A stretch of 64,000 nucleotides of DNA, from the NCBI RefSeq assembly GCF_009857885.1, contig NZ_WWER01000001.1:1-64000 (forward strand), read 5' to 3'. Made by a program: the position numbers and the translations under genes. Within the stretch, counting starts at the first letter, position 1. Each line of letters begins with the position of its first letter. This DNA comes from Pusillimonas sp. TS35. GTDB lineage: Bacteria > Pseudomonadota > Gammaproteobacteria > Burkholderiales > Burkholderiaceae_B. Shown here one piece after another: positions 7,126-17,388 of this stretch. The notes below the pieces were generated by a model. It saw nothing but the letters and a program-made list of their open reading frames with translations, had not been told where the DNA came from and made no database searches.

Positions 7126-8814
7126 CTACGACCCGCTGTGGTCCTTGCGATAGCTGGCCTGCACCATCTCGAAGGTGAACAGCCGGCAGTCCAGCGCACC
7201 ATTGTGCAAGGGGTAGCGGCGCAGCGGTTTAAGGCGCAAGTGGCGCGGCAGATCGTGATCGCTGGAGATGATGTTGACTCGCCAGCCGCTGTAATGCTGC
7301 TTGAGGTTGCTGGCCCAGTCCGCCCAGAGTGTTGTATCGCCGGGCAGTCGTTCTCCGTAGGGCGGGTTAGTGACGATCCAGCCTTCTGGTGCGGGCGGCG
7401 GCACCGTGCGGGCATCACCGGTTTCAAACCGTATGGTGTCGGGGGTGAGCCAGGCGCGCTCTAGGTTGGCACGCGCCGCCTCGATGGCGCGCGGGTCGAT
7501 ATCGTAGCCGACCAGAGGCGTGTCGATCTGTGTAGCGATGCGTGTGCGCGCGTCGTCTTTCAGGTCGCGCCAGTGGCGCGCATCGTGGTGGCGCAGACGT
7601 TCGAAACCGAACGGGCGCCAGATCCCCGGCGGCACGCCCAGGGCGATCCAGGCGGCTTCGATCAAGATGGTACCGCTGCCGCAGAAGGGATCAAGCAGGG
7701 GCGCGGATGGGTCCCAGTCAGAGAGTGCGAGCAGGCCGGCTGCCAGGTTTTCGCGCAGCGGGGCTTCGCCCTTGTCGAGCCGCCAGCCGCGCTTGAATAG
7801 CGATTCGCCTGATGTGTCGAGATACAGCGTGGCACTGGTTTCGTCCAGGAACAGGTGTACGCGCGCGTCGGGGCGTACGGTGTCGATATCGGGCCGAGCG
7901 CCTTCCTGCTCGCGCAGGCGGTCGCAGATGCCATCCTTGACGCGCAGATTGCAGTATTGCAGGCTCTGCATCGGACTGCGGATGGCGGACGTGTCTACAC
8001 GCAGGGTTTGTTGCGGGCCGAACCAGTCTTCCCAGGGCGTCTGGTGTGCCAGATCGAGGATGTCGTCTTCATTGTCGACGGGGCTATGGGCCAATTCAAC
8101 GAGAATGCGCGTGGCAAGACGGGAGTATAAGTTCGCACGCAACACACCCGTCCAGTCAGCACTGAATCGGCAGCCTGCGCGGGCTAGGCTAGCGTCGTCG
8201 AAACCCAGCGCCTGCAGTTCGGCAGCGAGGGCTTCTTCAAGCCCGGTGGGGCACGGGGCAAAGATCTCGAACCGCCGCGCCCGCCCTGGGGCGGGGCGGG
8301 GCCGCCGAGGCGCTGCCTGGCGTGTTTCGACCATCACGCCGTGCGGGTCGCCGGGAAGCGAGACTTCCCGGCGGCTTGGGGCAGCGGCTGCCGGCGTGCG
8401 AGGGGAACGTGCGCCCGTGCTTTTTGGGGCTGCGGGCGAAGTGCGGCTGCTTGTATCGGCGGAGGGCGCGCGCAGCGGGCGGCGAGCCGCCTCGGCGGGT
8501 GCCTTGCGCGGTGTGTATTCAGCCGGTTCGGCGGGCGACGGGCGTGTGCTGCGTCTGGGTGCGGCTGGGGGCCGACCGGCCGGCGCGCTGCCTGCTTGGC
8601 CAGCACGGGCTGGGCGTTCTGCCCGGGCGTCAGCCGTGACGAATTGACGGCCGGAAGCGTCTACCGGCGTGGCTTTACCGTGTTCGCGTTGCCGCTGGGA
8701 AGCCACGCGGGCGCGGGAGCCCGAACGTTTGCGCGGGGCGTCGGCATCGGCCGGCGCCTTGGCGGCGGGCTTTTTCTTGAGCGTCAGCGTTTTGCCGGAT
8801 TTTGTATCGGTCAT
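7126..8814 (-). CDS. THUMP-domain class I SAM-dependent RNA methyltransferase with long disordered N-terminus
   Basis: Predicted 23S rRNA guanine-N2 methyltransferase, related to the N-terminal half of RlmL/YcbY. The catalytic half has the SAM motif DPFCGSGT at 375-382, followed by GYDIDPRAIEAA and the NPPYGERL active-site motif at 483-490. A THUMP-type RNA-binding region begins near residue 185 (FEIFAPCPTGLEEAL). The first 180 or so residues are Ala/Pro/Arg/Ser-rich low complexity and look unstructured, likely a basic RNA-contacting tail. It starts 18 bp after hemJ, so it probably closes the leuS-to-hemJ cluster. Confidence 0.85.
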   Translation of the reverse strand: MTDTKSGKTLTLKKKPAAKAPADADAPRKRSGSRARVASQRQREHGKATPVDASGRQFVTADARAERPARAGQAGSAPAGRPPAAPRRSTRPSPAEPAEYTPRKAPAEAARRPLRAPSADTSSRTSPAAPKSTGARSPRTPAAAAPSRREVSLPGDPHGVMVETRQAAPRRPRPAPGRARRFEIFAPCPTGLEEALAAELQALGFDDASLARAGCRFSADWTGVLRANLYSRLATRILVELAHSPVDNEDDILDLAHQTPWEDWFGPQQTLRVDTSAIRSPMQSLQYCNLRVKDGICDRLREQEGARPDIDTVRPDARVHLFLDETSATLYLDTSGESLFKRGWRLDKGEAPLRENLAAGLLALSDWDPSAPLLDPFCGSGTILIEAAWIALGVPPGIWRPFGFERLRHHDARHWRDLKDDARTRIATQIDTPLVGYDIDPRAIEAARANLERAWLTPDTIRFETGDARTVPPPAPEGWIVTNPPYGERLPGDTTLWADWASNLKQHYSGWRVNIISSDHDLPRHLRLKPLRRYPLHNGALDCRLFTFEMVQASYRKDHSGS

Positions 8815-8832
8815 GAGTAAGTGTATAAGGCC

Positions 8833-9249
8833 TCAGAAGGGCCGGACAATGACGAGAATAAGCACAAGCAGCAGCAGCAGCACTGGGATCTCATTGAACC
8901 ATCGGTAGTAGCGGTGGCTGTGCCGGTTGCTGCCCTGCTCAAATGCCTTGAGCAGGCGGCCGCAGAAAAGATGATAGACGACCAGGAGCAGAACGATGGC
9001 CAGCTTGGCGTGCATCCAACCTTGGCCTGCCCCCAACCCATAGCCGAGAAACAGCCATAGCCCGAGCGCGACGGACAGCACGGCCAGAGGCGTCATGAAG
9101 CGGTACAGGCGGCGAGCCATCCCCAGCAGTGTTTGGACGGATGCCGCGTCTTGCGCTTGAGCGAGGTTGACATAGATACGAGGCAGATAGAACAGCCCCG
9201 CAAACCATGACATGACAAAAAGGATGTGGAAAGTTTTGACCCAGAGCAT
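8833..9249 (-). CDS. hemJ: HemJ-type protoporphyrinogen IX oxidase
   Basis: A 138-aa, four-helix inner-membrane protein of the HemJ (UPF0093/CopD-like) family, which oxidises protoporphyrinogen IX in haem synthesis where HemG/HemY are absent. It shows the family start MLWVKTFHILFVMSWFAG, then YLPRIYVNLA and MHAKLAIVLLLVVYH, with the conserved His and Lys residues. I start at ATG 9249 because the longer frame upstream adds 72 non-conserved residues. It sits 70 bp after proA and 18 bp before the RNA methyltransferase gene. Confidence 0.85.
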   Translation of the reverse strand: MLWVKTFHILFVMSWFAGLFYLPRIYVNLAQAQDAASVQTLLGMARRLYRFMTPLAVLSVALGLWLFLGYGLGAGQGWMHAKLAIVLLLVVYHLFCGRLLKAFEQGSNRHSHRYYRWFNEIPVLLLLLVLILVIVRPF

Positions 9250-9319
9250 GCCTTGCCTTGATTGCGGTGGGATAGCGCCGGCGCAACTGGTGTGCCGGCA
9301 TGTAGATGCTTGCTGCGGA

Positions 9320-10633
9320 TCAGGATTGGCCGCGGAGTTGGCCGTTTCCGGAGAGCACCCATTTGAGCGTGGTAAGGCCCTCGAGGCCCACCGGGCCGCG
9401 CGCATGCAGGCGGTTGGTGGAGATGCCGATTTCGGCGCCCAGGCCGTACTCGAAACCGTCGGCAAAACAGGTGGGCAGGTTTACATACACCGAACTGGAG
9501 TCGACCTCGCGTTGAAAACGCGTGGCGGCCTGGATGTTTTCGGTGATGATGGATTCGGTGTGCTCGGAGCTGTAGCGGGCGATATGGTCAATGGCCTGGT
9601 CTATGTTGTCGACCACCCGAATGGCCAGAATCGGCGCGAGGAACTCGGTTTCCCAGTCGGACTCTGTGGCGGACGAGGCTTGCGGCAGCAGGGCGCGCGT
9701 GCGTTCGCAGCCGCGCAGTTCGACCCCCTTGGCGAGAAGCGTGGCGCCAAGGCGGGGCAACAGCGCCTGGGCGACGGATGCGTGCACCAGCAGGGTTTCC
9801 ATTGCGCCGCAAATGCCATAGCGGTAGGTTTTGGCGTTGACGGCGATGTCGTGCGCCTTGTTGAGATCTGCGTGTTCGTCGACGTAAATATGGCAGTTGC
9901 CGTCCAGGTGCTTGATGAGCGGCACCTTGGCTTCGGCCGACAGGCGTGCGATGAGGCCCTTGCCGCCGCGCGGGATGATGACGTCGATGTAGTCGGTGAG
10001 GGTGATCATTTGCCCTACGGCGGCGCGGTCGGTGGTGCCGACCACTTGTACGGCTTGGGCGGGCAGGCCGGCATCCGCCAGGCCTTGGCTAATGATGGCG
10101 CCGAGTGCGACATTGGAGTGAAACGCTTCGCTGCCGCCGCGCAGTATGGTGGCGTTGCCCGATTTGAGACACAGCGCTGCGGCGTCGATGGTGACGTTGG
10201 GGCGCGATTCGTAGATGATGCCGATGACGCCCAAAGGCACACGCATCTGGGCTACCCTCATGCCATTGGGGCGAATGACCGACGCTGTGGTGCTGCCCAC
10301 TGGATCAGGCATTTCGGCGATCTGCCGCAGGCCTTCCGCCATGGTGTCCAAGGCCTTGTCGGAGAGCTTGAGGCGGTCGAGCAGCGCCGGCTCGAGGCCG
10401 TTGCGTTCGGCCAATGCCAGGTCGCGCGCGTTTTCGGCCTGCAGGGCGGCGCGTTGGTCGGACAGGCGGTTTGCCATGGACCGCAGCGCAAGGGCTTTGG
10501 CCGCGCCCGATGCCGTGCGCATCGCCCGTGCTGCAGTGCGCGCCTGCCGGCCAAGTGTCAGCATGGAGGCGTCGTGCGTTGTGGCGCCAGCCGCGTGGTC
10601 GGAAGAGGCGTGGGTTGCGAGAGTGGTTGTCAT
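9320..10633 (-). CDS. proA: Gamma-glutamyl phosphate reductase
   Basis: Second step of proline synthesis: NADPH-dependent reduction of gamma-glutamyl phosphate to glutamate-5-semialdehyde. At 437 aa it is close to other ProA proteins (about 420), with about 20 extra residues at the N-terminus. Landmarks are [26 protein letters not shown] and the catalytic Cys275 in [13 protein letters not shown]. It lies 38 bp downstream of holA in the same direction, as in related betaproteobacteria. The proB partner is not in the window. Confidence 0.95.
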   Translation of the reverse strand: MTTTLATHASSDHAAGATTHDASMLTLGRQARTAARAMRTASGAAKALALRSMANRLSDQRAALQAENARDLALAERNGLEPALLDRLKLSDKALDTMAEGLRQIAEMPDPVGSTTASVIRPNGMRVAQMRVPLGVIGIIYESRPNVTIDAAALCLKSGNATILRGGSEAFHSNVALGAIISQGLADAGLPAQAVQVVGTTDRAAVGQMITLTDYIDVIIPRGGKGLIARLSAEAKVPLIKHLDGNCHIYVDEHADLNKAHDIAVNAKTYRYGICGAMETLLVHASVAQALLPRLGATLLAKGVELRGCERTRALLPQASSATESDWETEFLAPILAIRVVDNIDQAIDHIARYSSEHTESIITENIQAATRFQREVDSSSVYVNLPTCFADGFEYGLGAEIGISTNRLHARGPVGLEGLTTLKWVLSGNGQLRGQS

Positions 10634-10671
10634 GGCTTTGAATGCGTGTAACCTTGCAAGGCCCCATTATC

Positions 10672-11742
10672 TCACGCCCGCTCGCGGCGTGGCCGGGGCT
10701 TGCCGGCCGCCACGCGTAGCGCCAAGCGTTTAAGCTCTTCCCAGGGATCGTCCAGCCGGCCCGGGGTGCGTAGCCCCTTGATGAGGCGATCGACGTCGTG
10801 CGCATGCTGCACGGCTGCAGGCCAGGAGTTGGGCGCGACGCGCGCCAGCGCTTGGCGCAGCAATTGTTCGCGTTGGCCAAATACGCGCTGGCGGCGCATT
10901 TCCGCCCCCAGGTCGTTACCGGCGGCTTGGGCGGCCGCAAGGCGTGCGAGCACACGGATTTCATCGCCGACCGCCCAGAGCACCAGCGGCAACGCCTCGC
11001 CTTCGGCCCGCAGGCCGTCGAGGATGGTGGCGGCACGCGCAGGGTTGCCCGCCAGCATGGCGTCACGAAGGCCAAACACATCGTAGCGCGCTACATTGAG
11101 CACGGCACGCTCGACATCTTGGGCGCTCAGCGTACCTTCGGGGTAGAGCAGGCCCAGCTTTTGCACCTCTTGGTGGGCGGCCAGCAGGTTGCCCTCTACT
11201 TTGTCCGCCATCCATTCAAGGGTGGCGCGTTCGGCTTGTTGGCGTTGGCGCGCCAGGCGCTGAGCGATCCAGCGAGGCAGCGAAGCGCGATCTATCGTGG
11301 CGACATCGATACTGGTGCCGGCAGCCATAAGCGCCTGTACCCATTTGGCAGTGCGTGCGGTTTTGTCCAGGCGCGGCAGGTTGATGAGTACGACGGTATC
11401 GGACAATGCTCCGCCGGTGACCATATCGGCGAGCCGCACAAGCGTGTCGGCGCCTGTCTTGCCGGGCTTGCCGGAAGGAATGGAGAGGTCGACCAAGCGC
11501 CGGTCGCCGAACAGTGAAACATTTTGTGTGGCGCCGATAACCGAGGACCAGTCTCCGCGCGCGTCGAGCGCGAGGCTGACGCGTTCGCCGTAACCGGCAC
11601 GGGAGGCGGCTGCGCGTAGTGCATCGCTGGCTTCGATAGCCAGCAGGGGCTCGTCGCCCGAGATAATGTATAGCGGGTCGAGCTCAGCCTGGGCCGAAGC
11701 AAGCCTGGTGGCCAGGTCGTCGGCGTCGATGCGGCGCCCCAT
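10672..11742 (-). CDS. holA: DNA polymerase III delta subunit
   Basis: The clamp-loader delta subunit, which opens the beta sliding clamp. The 356-aa protein shows the HolA pattern: an N-terminal PLYIISGDEPLLAIEA segment, SLFGDRRLVDLSIPSGKPGKTGAD, and the C-terminal region with AVGDEIRVLARL. It starts 6 bp after lptE, a common pairing (lptE-holA) in proteobacteria. Its Arg-rich tail is followed directly by proA. Confidence 0.93.
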   Translation of the reverse strand: MGRRIDADDLATRLASAQAELDPLYIISGDEPLLAIEASDALRAAASRAGYGERVSLALDARGDWSSVIGATQNVSLFGDRRLVDLSIPSGKPGKTGADTLVRLADMVTGGALSDTVVLINLPRLDKTARTAKWVQALMAAGTSIDVATIDRASLPRWIAQRLARQRQQAERATLEWMADKVEGNLLAAHQEVQKLGLLYPEGTLSAQDVERAVLNVARYDVFGLRDAMLAGNPARAATILDGLRAEGEALPLVLWAVGDEIRVLARLAAAQAAGNDLGAEMRRQRVFGQREQLLRQALARVAPNSWPAAVQHAHDVDRLIKGLRTPGRLDDPWEELKRLALRVAAGKPRPRRERA

Positions 11743-11748
11743 CGTGTG

Positions 11749-12411
11749 TCAGTACCTGCCCGCGCCAGGCATGGAAGGTGTGTACCAGGGCGAAGGCGTA
11801 GTGGTGCGGGGATGCCCGACCGGCGCGTCTGGGGCTGGCAGTGTGTCGACCGGAAGCTCTGACGGGTTGGAGAATGCCTCGCTGACATCCGGGGCGGATA
11901 AATGCCTCAGGATGCGGTTGATCATGGCGGCACGCATCTGCTTGAAATTGGTTTCGATCTCGCCCTGTTTGGCTTGGACCGTGTCGGGGTCGTAGGGGAT
12001 CTCGCGTGAGTCGCGCAATGTGGTGGGCGGCAACACCACGTGCCCTTTGTCATCGGTGAGCTGGAATACGAACTCGAGGTTGAGTTCGTATTCCTCGACC
12101 AGGCCGCGGGCGTCCAGGGATAGCTCGCGCAGCCATTGCCGGTTGCTGATCTGGGTGAGGCGGGCCTGGGCTTCGGCGGCGGATTCTACAAACCGGGTGT
12201 TGGGTGAACTTGCGACGATTGCTCGCCGCAGATTGGCGCCGAACTCGGTGTTGTTGGGGATGTTGGTGTAGAGAGTGTTGAAGGGCAGCGGCGCCACCCC
12301 CTTGAGCCGGAAGCCGCAGGCGGCTACCAGCGCCAGCAACGCGGCGCAGACGTAAAATCGCAGCGTGCGCCACGGTGCCGTGGTGGCAGGGGAGGGTGTG
12401 GGACGATGCAT
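11749..12411 (-). CDS. lptE: LPS-assembly lipoprotein LptE
   Basis: The outer-membrane lipoprotein that plugs the LptD barrel and helps insert LPS. A signal peptide ends in the lipobox LVAAC-G, with lipidated Cys at about residue 32. The mature part begins GFRLKG, typical of LptE, and includes FNTLYTNIPNN. The C-terminal 45 residues are Pro/Thr-rich and probably unstructured. It lies 21 bp from leuS and 6 bp from holA, the usual leuS-lptE-holA order. Confidence 0.9.
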   Translation of the reverse strand: MHRPTPSPATTAPWRTLRFYVCAALLALVAACGFRLKGVAPLPFNTLYTNIPNNTEFGANLRRAIVASSPNTRFVESAAEAQARLTQISNRQWLRELSLDARGLVEEYELNLEFVFQLTDDKGHVVLPPTTLRDSREIPYDPDTVQAKQGEIETNFKQMRAAMINRILRHLSAPDVSEAFSNPSELPVDTLPAPDAPVGHPRTTTPSPWYTPSMPGAGRY

Positions 12412-12432
12412 GCTTGCTCTCTGAGTTTCTCG

Positions 12433-15090
12433 CTAGCCGACGATGTTGACGAGTTTACCCGGGACCACAATCACCCGCTTGGCCGGACGGCCTTCGAGAA
12501 AACGCAGTGTGGCTTCGTGGCCAGTTGCAGCCTGCTCGATCTGTTCGCGCGTGGCAGCACTGGGCACCTTGAGTGCGCCGCGCAGCTTGCCGTTTACCTG
12601 CAGCATGAGTTCGATTTCGTCGGCGATCAGGGCCTGCTCATCGACTTGCGGCCAGTGGGCATCGAGCAGATCGCCTTCGTGCGCCGCGTAGCCCAGGGTG
12701 CGCCACAACTGCCAGGTGATGTGCGGCACTACGGGGTACAGTACACGAAGCAGTACTGACGTGCATTCGGCCAGCGCACGGGCGTCGGCCGGCGTGTCGG
12801 CTGGTTGGAAGGCCTCGAGTGCATTGAGCATCTTCATGCAGGTGGAGACCACCGTGTTGTACTGGATCCGCTGGTAGTCGTAGTCGGCCATCTTGAGCAG
12901 GCCGTGGATCTCGCGGCGCAGTGACTTGGCCGCGTCGCTGGCCTGCTCGAAACCAGCGCTATTTCCTTGCCCATCGATGATGACGTCTCGATGGCCATGG
13001 CAGAAAGCCCAGACCCGGCGTAGGTAACGATTGGCGCCTTCGACGCCGGAGTCGGACCATTCGAGCGTTTGCTCGGGCGGGCTGGCAAACATGACGAACA
13101 GGCGCGCGGTGTCAGCGCCCAGCGAGTCGATGAGCGATTGCGGATCCACGCCGTTGTTCTTGGACTTGGACATGGTACCGATGCCGCCATATTCAATGGC
13201 TGTGCCATCGGCTTTCAGGCGGGCGCCGGTGATGGAACCCTTGGCGTCGTAGAGGTTGTCGACCTCTTCGGGCCAGAAGTATTCGATGCCGCCCTGCGCG
13301 TTCTTGCGCGAGTAAATGTGGTTCAGCACCATGCCCTGGCAGAGCAGGCGAGTGAAGGGCTCGTCGAACTTGAGCAGCCCGAGATCGCGCATGACACGCG
13401 TCCAGAAGCGCGCGTACAGCAGATGCAGCACGGCGTGTTCGATGCCGCCAATGTACTGGTCCATCGGCATCCAGTAGTCATTGCGTGCATCGACCATGGC
13501 TTGGTCGTTGTCGGGCGAGGTATAGCGCATGAAATACCAGGACGAGTCCACAAAGGTGTCCATGGTGTCGGTTTCACGGCGTGCGTCCTGGCCGCAGGAC
13601 GGGCATTTGCAGGCCAGGAAAGCTTCATCTTTGGTGAGCGGATTGCCGGTGCCGTCCGGGATGAGGTGGTCGGGCAGGACGACAGGTAAGTCTTGCTCGG
13701 GCACGGGTACCGGGCCGCAACTGGGGCAGTGGATGATGGGGATGGGTGTGCCCCAGTAGCGCTGGCGCGAAATGCCCCAGTCACGCAGGCGGTAGGTAAC
13801 CTGTTTTTCGCCCAGGCCCATGGCGGCGAGGTCGGCTGCTACTGCGTCAACCGCTTGTTGCGTGCTGAGGCCATCGTACTTGCCGGAGTTGACGGTGCGG
13901 CCAGCCTGTTTGTCGCCGTACCACTCTTGCCACTGTTCGGTGGAGTAGGCCTGTCCTTCGACTGCGATGACGTCGACAATTGGCAGGCTGTACTTGCGGG
14001 CGAAGGCGAAGTCGCGTTCATCGTGGCCGGGTACGCCCATGACGGCGCCGTCGCCATACGACATAAGCACGTAGTTGCCCACCCATACGTCGATCGGTTT
14101 GCCGGTGAGTGGGTGCGTGACGGTGAGGCCTGTGCGCATGCCTTCTTTTTCGCGCATTGCGAGCTCTGCCTCGGTGGTCCCACCCTGCTTGCAGGCTTCG
14201 ATGAAGGCGGCCAGGTCGGGGTTACGCGCTGCCGCATGCTGCGCCAGCGGATGTTCGGGCGCGACGGCACAGAAGGTGACGCCCATAATGGTGTCGGCAC
14301 GCGTGGTGAATACATACATGCGGCCGTCCTGGATGATCTGGCCGTTGCCGTCACGGATGTCGTGGGTGAAGGCGAAGCGTACACCTTCACTCTTGCCGAT
14401 CCAGTTCTCCTGCATCAGGCGCACGCGTTCGGGCCAGCCGGGCAAGCCGTTCTTGACTTGTTCGAGCAGCTCGTCGGCGTAGTCGGTGATGCGCAGGTAG
14501 TAACCGGGGATCTCACGCTTTTCGACCGGTGCGCCGGAACGCCAGCCGCGACCGTCGATGACCTGCTCGTTGGCGAGCACGGTGTGATCGACCGGATCCC
14601 AGTTGACCACCTGCGTTTTACGGTAGGCGATGCCTTTTTCGAGCATCTTCAGGAACAGCCATTGATTCCATTTGTAGTACTTGGGATCGCAAGCGCACAT
14701 TTCACGCGACCAGTCGATAGCCAGGCCCATGGACTGCATCTGCTTCTTCATGTAAGCGATGTTGTCGTATGTCCATTTGGCGGGTGGCACCTGGGACTTG
14801 ATTGCAGCGTTTTCGGCCGGCATGCCGAAGGCATCCCAGCCCATGGGCATGAGCACGTTATAGCCGCGCATGCGCAGCTGGCGGGCCATCATGTCGTTGA
14901 TGGTGTAATTGCGTACATGCCCCATGTGCAGCTTACCGCTGGGGTAGGGCAGCATCGAACACGCGTAGAACTTGGGCTTGGGAGAACCGTCGGGGTTTGT
15001 GGCGGTTTCGGTGACGCGATAGGCGTCGCGAGCGGCCCAGTCTTGATGGGCGGCTTGTTCGACGTCGGCGGGGCTGTAGCGTTCCTGCAT
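12433..15090 (-). CDS. leuS: Leucyl-tRNA synthetase
   Basis: Class I aminoacyl-tRNA synthetase of 885 aa. The HIGH motif is HMGH at 55-58 and the KMSKS motif is MSKSK at 640-644. The large insertion between them contains the CP1 editing region ([22 protein letters not shown]) and a ZN-1-type CPSCG pair. First gene of the leuS-lptE-holA-proA-hemJ-methyltransferase cluster; all intergenic gaps are under about 75 bp. A large open frame on the opposite strand is a GC-rich shadow. Confidence 0.97.
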   Translation of the reverse strand: MQERYSPADVEQAAHQDWAARDAYRVTETATNPDGSPKPKFYACSMLPYPSGKLHMGHVRNYTINDMMARQLRMRGYNVLMPMGWDAFGMPAENAAIKSQVPPAKWTYDNIAYMKKQMQSMGLAIDWSREMCACDPKYYKWNQWLFLKMLEKGIAYRKTQVVNWDPVDHTVLANEQVIDGRGWRSGAPVEKREIPGYYLRITDYADELLEQVKNGLPGWPERVRLMQENWIGKSEGVRFAFTHDIRDGNGQIIQDGRMYVFTTRADTIMGVTFCAVAPEHPLAQHAAARNPDLAAFIEACKQGGTTEAELAMREKEGMRTGLTVTHPLTGKPIDVWVGNYVLMSYGDGAVMGVPGHDERDFAFARKYSLPIVDVIAVEGQAYSTEQWQEWYGDKQAGRTVNSGKYDGLSTQQAVDAVAADLAAMGLGEKQVTYRLRDWGISRQRYWGTPIPIIHCPSCGPVPVPEQDLPVVLPDHLIPDGTGNPLTKDEAFLACKCPSCGQDARRETDTMDTFVDSSWYFMRYTSPDNDQAMVDARNDYWMPMDQYIGGIEHAVLHLLYARFWTRVMRDLGLLKFDEPFTRLLCQGMVLNHIYSRKNAQGGIEYFWPEEVDNLYDAKGSITGARLKADGTAIEYGGIGTMSKSKNNGVDPQSLIDSLGADTARLFVMFASPPEQTLEWSDSGVEGANRYLRRVWAFCHGHRDVIIDGQGNSAGFEQASDAAKSLRREIHGLLKMADYDYQRIQYNTVVSTCMKMLNALEAFQPADTPADARALAECTSVLLRVLYPVVPHITWQLWRTLGYAAHEGDLLDAHWPQVDEQALIADEIELMLQVNGKLRGALKVPSAATREQIEQAATGHEATLRFLEGRPAKRVIVVPGKLVNIVG

Positions 15091-15303
15091 GGGGAGATGG
15101 GATCAGGTAAAAGATGGGAAATGGTGCAAACCAGCCATTATAGGACGCCTGTGCGAAAGCGGCTTGCGGGCCGCTTTGCGGCGCGCCTTCAGCCGGTACG
15201 TGATCCTAGCGGCTGTGCGTACACACTTTTGGTAGAGCTGCCGGAGCCAGACATCGGGCCAGTGTCGGGAAAGATTCCCGTCGGTACGGGCGGAGGAAAA
15301 GCA

Positions 15304-15327
15304 AAAACCCCGCCAAGGCGGGGTTTT
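15304..15327 (-). terminator. Bidirectional-type terminator after rpmG
   Basis: AAAACCCCGCC (15304-15314) and GGCGGGGTTTT (15317-15327) form an 11-bp stem. On the minus strand it is followed by a T-run, placing it about 27 bp past the rpmG stop. Confidence 0.85.
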
Positions 15328-15353
15328 GCGGGAATCCAGGCAAACAACTGAGC

Positions 15354-15521
15354 TTACTTGAGCTTGGTTTCCTTGTAGTCGACATGCTTGCGGGCGACGG
15401 GATCAAACTTTTTGATCAGCATCTTTTCGGGCATGTTGCGCTTGTTTTTGGTGGTGGTGTAGAAGTGACCCGTACCAGCCGTGGATTCGAGCTTGATTTT
15501 CTCGCGGATACCTTTTGCCAT
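15354..15521 (-). CDS. rpmG: 50S ribosomal protein L33
   Basis: A 55-aa ribosomal protein read directly from the minus strand. It begins [20 protein letters not shown], continues through a [12 protein letters not shown] segment and ends DYKETKLK. This is the L33 type without the zinc-binding CxxC pairs. It lies downstream of rpmB (28-bp gap), the usual rpmB-rpmG pair. Too short to appear among longer reading frames, but unambiguous. Confidence 0.95.
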   Translation of the reverse strand: MAKGIREKIKLESTAGTGHFYTTTKNKRNMPEKMLIKKFDPVARKHVDYKETKLK

Positions 15522-15549
15522 GATAGTTCCTTAATGTGCCGGCGAATGC

Positions 15550-15786
15550 TTAGGCCAGCTCGCCGCGGGCGCGCAGGTCGGCCAGGACAGCGTCGATGCC
15601 GTTCTTGTCGATGGTGCGCAGGGCTTTGGTGGATACGCGCAGGCGAACCCAGCGGTTTTCGCTTTCGACCCAGAAACGGCGCGATTGCAGGTTGGGAAGA
15701 AAACGACGCTTGGTTTTGTTGTTAGCGTGCGAAACGTTGTTGCCCACCATCGGGCCCTTGCCGGTAACTTGGCATACGCGTGCCAT
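15550..15786 (-). CDS. rpmB: 50S ribosomal protein L28
   Basis: The 78-aa L28: [29 protein letters not shown] at the start, with the [10 protein letters not shown] segment and the C-terminal [18 protein letters not shown] typical of betaproteobacterial L28. First gene of the rpmB-rpmG pair. Confidence 0.96.
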   Translation of the reverse strand: MARVCQVTGKGPMVGNNVSHANNKTKRRFLPNLQSRRFWVESENRWVRLRVSTKALRTIDKNGIDAVLADLRARGELA

Positions 15787-15970
15787 GGTAACACCCCTTG
15801 AAAATTTGCCTGAAATGCCTGGCCTGTTGGCGCTTGCTGGCGTTTTACCGCCCGCCGCAAGGCGGCCGCGCCGTAAGCTTTGTTGCGCCGGATACCGATG
15901 CGCAGCGCGCCCAAAAAGGCCTTGTTAATGCTGTAAAGCCTAGTATTCTAATACGAAACGCGTTTGTTGA

Positions 15971-17167
15971 TCAAGCTGCCCTGAGGGCGATGCGGCCAAA
16001 CAGCCACGATCCGCATGCGCACACTGCCAGCACACCGGTGAGCGGCAGCGGCGTGTCGGACTGCCAGACGCTTACGGCGAAGCCTGAGAGTGCGCCACAC
16101 AGCATCTGCAGCGTGCCCATCATAGCCGATGCGACGCCGAGGCGGTGGCCCTGCCCGGCAAGGGCCAATGCCGCTGCGTTCGGGTTGACGAACCCCTGGC
16201 TGGCCATGAAACCCATCAGGCACAGCATGAGCAGCGGAAGGTTGATCAGACCGAGCATTGTGAGCGCGACACCCACCAATGTCATGATTGCCAGCGAAAT
16301 CTGGGCGCGCCCCAGCAGGGTTTCCGGAGTATGGCGCGACAGTAGCCGGGCGCTGACCTGCGACGCAAAAATCAGGCAGGCGGCATTCAGGCCGAACAGC
16401 AGGCCGAAGTATTTGGGCTGTACGCCGAATACGTCGATGAAGACGCGGGGCGAGCCCGAGATATAGGCGAACATACCCGCTGAGCCGAAGCCGCCAGCCA
16501 ATGAGTAGCACAAAAATTGTTTGTGGCGTGCCAGCGCCATATAGTTGAGCGCTATTACCGAGGGATGCAGCGGGTTGGCCGAAGCCGGGTCCAGTGTTTC
16601 GCGCATGCGCAGCGCAACGGCGATCAGCAATGCGCCGCTGCCGACCGCCATGATGGCGAAAATACCACGCCAGCTTCCAGTCAACAGTACTTGGCCGCCC
16701 AGTATTGGCGCAAGAATTGGGGTGACGCCCATGACAAGCATCAGGATGGACAGCGCCTTGGCGGCGTCCCGTGTTTCGAAGTTGTCTCGGATGACGGCGC
16801 GGGGTATGACGATGCCTGCTGCACCGCCGAAGGCCTGAGCCACGCGCCAGAAGGTGAGTTGGCCGATGCTGGTACTCAAGGCGCAGCCTATGGCGGCGGT
16901 GGTGTAGAGTGCGAGGCCGACGAGCAGCGGCGCCTTGCGCCCGTAGCGATCGGCAAATGGGCCGTAGAACAATTGTGCACAGGACAACCCCAGCAGGTAG
17001 ATGGCCAATGTGCGCTCGACCTCGCCCCGGGTGGCACCCAAACTGCTGGCAATGGCGGAGAACGCCGGCAGGTACATGTCGATAGCCAATGGACCGAGCG
17101 CGGTCAACAACCCCATTAATACAAGCCAGGCGGGGATAGTGACCAGGGGCGGTTTGGCGTACGGCAT
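15971..17167 (-). CDS. Bcr/CflA family multidrug efflux MFS transporter
   Basis: A 398-aa, 12-helix major facilitator protein of the Bcr/CflA (DHA1) subfamily. The entry GPLAIDMYLPAFSAIA is diagnostic, with the DRYGRKAPLL motif in loop 2-3 and LMLVMGVTPILAPILGG in helix 5 (motif C, antiporters). Relatives export drugs such as bicyclomycin or chloramphenicol, or sulfonamides; the substrate here is unknown. It is transcribed divergently from cfa across a 220-bp gap. Confidence 0.9.
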   Translation of the reverse strand: MPYAKPPLVTIPAWLVLMGLLTALGPLAIDMYLPAFSAIASSLGATRGEVERTLAIYLLGLSCAQLFYGPFADRYGRKAPLLVGLALYTTAAIGCALSTSIGQLTFWRVAQAFGGAAGIVIPRAVIRDNFETRDAAKALSILMLVMGVTPILAPILGGQVLLTGSWRGIFAIMAVGSGALLIAVALRMRETLDPASANPLHPSVIALNYMALARHKQFLCYSLAGGFGSAGMFAYISGSPRVFIDVFGVQPKYFGLLFGLNAACLIFASQVSARLLSRHTPETLLGRAQISLAIMTLVGVALTMLGLINLPLLMLCLMGFMASQGFVNPNAAALALAGQGHRLGVASAMMGTLQMLCGALSGFAVSVWQSDTPLPLTGVLAVCACGSWLFGRIALRAA

Positions 17168-17388
17168 GCGGTCGAGGATTCCGTATTTGTCATTCTGTTT
17201 ATAGATTCAGTATTGTATAAGACAGACGTATAGCGGCTTGTTGCGTCGTTATCGTCATTGACGCGGCCGGGGGGCGGCCCGCGGGTGCTGCGAAGCCTGA
17301 GGGCGGTGCATGGCGGGCGCATTGTTTCGTTCGCTATGTGGATGTGGCACTATTTTCGTCATCGATATCCAAATAAGAGGAGTTCGCC

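Noticed and set aside
9212-10651. 479-codon plus-strand open frame opposite proA
   Set aside because: Shadow of proA; Gly/Val-rich with no family features.
13693-15351. 552-codon plus-strand open frame opposite leuS
   Set aside because: Antisense to a certain gene with intact HIGH and KMSKS motifs; composition is what GC-rich third-position shadowing produces and no domain is recognisable.
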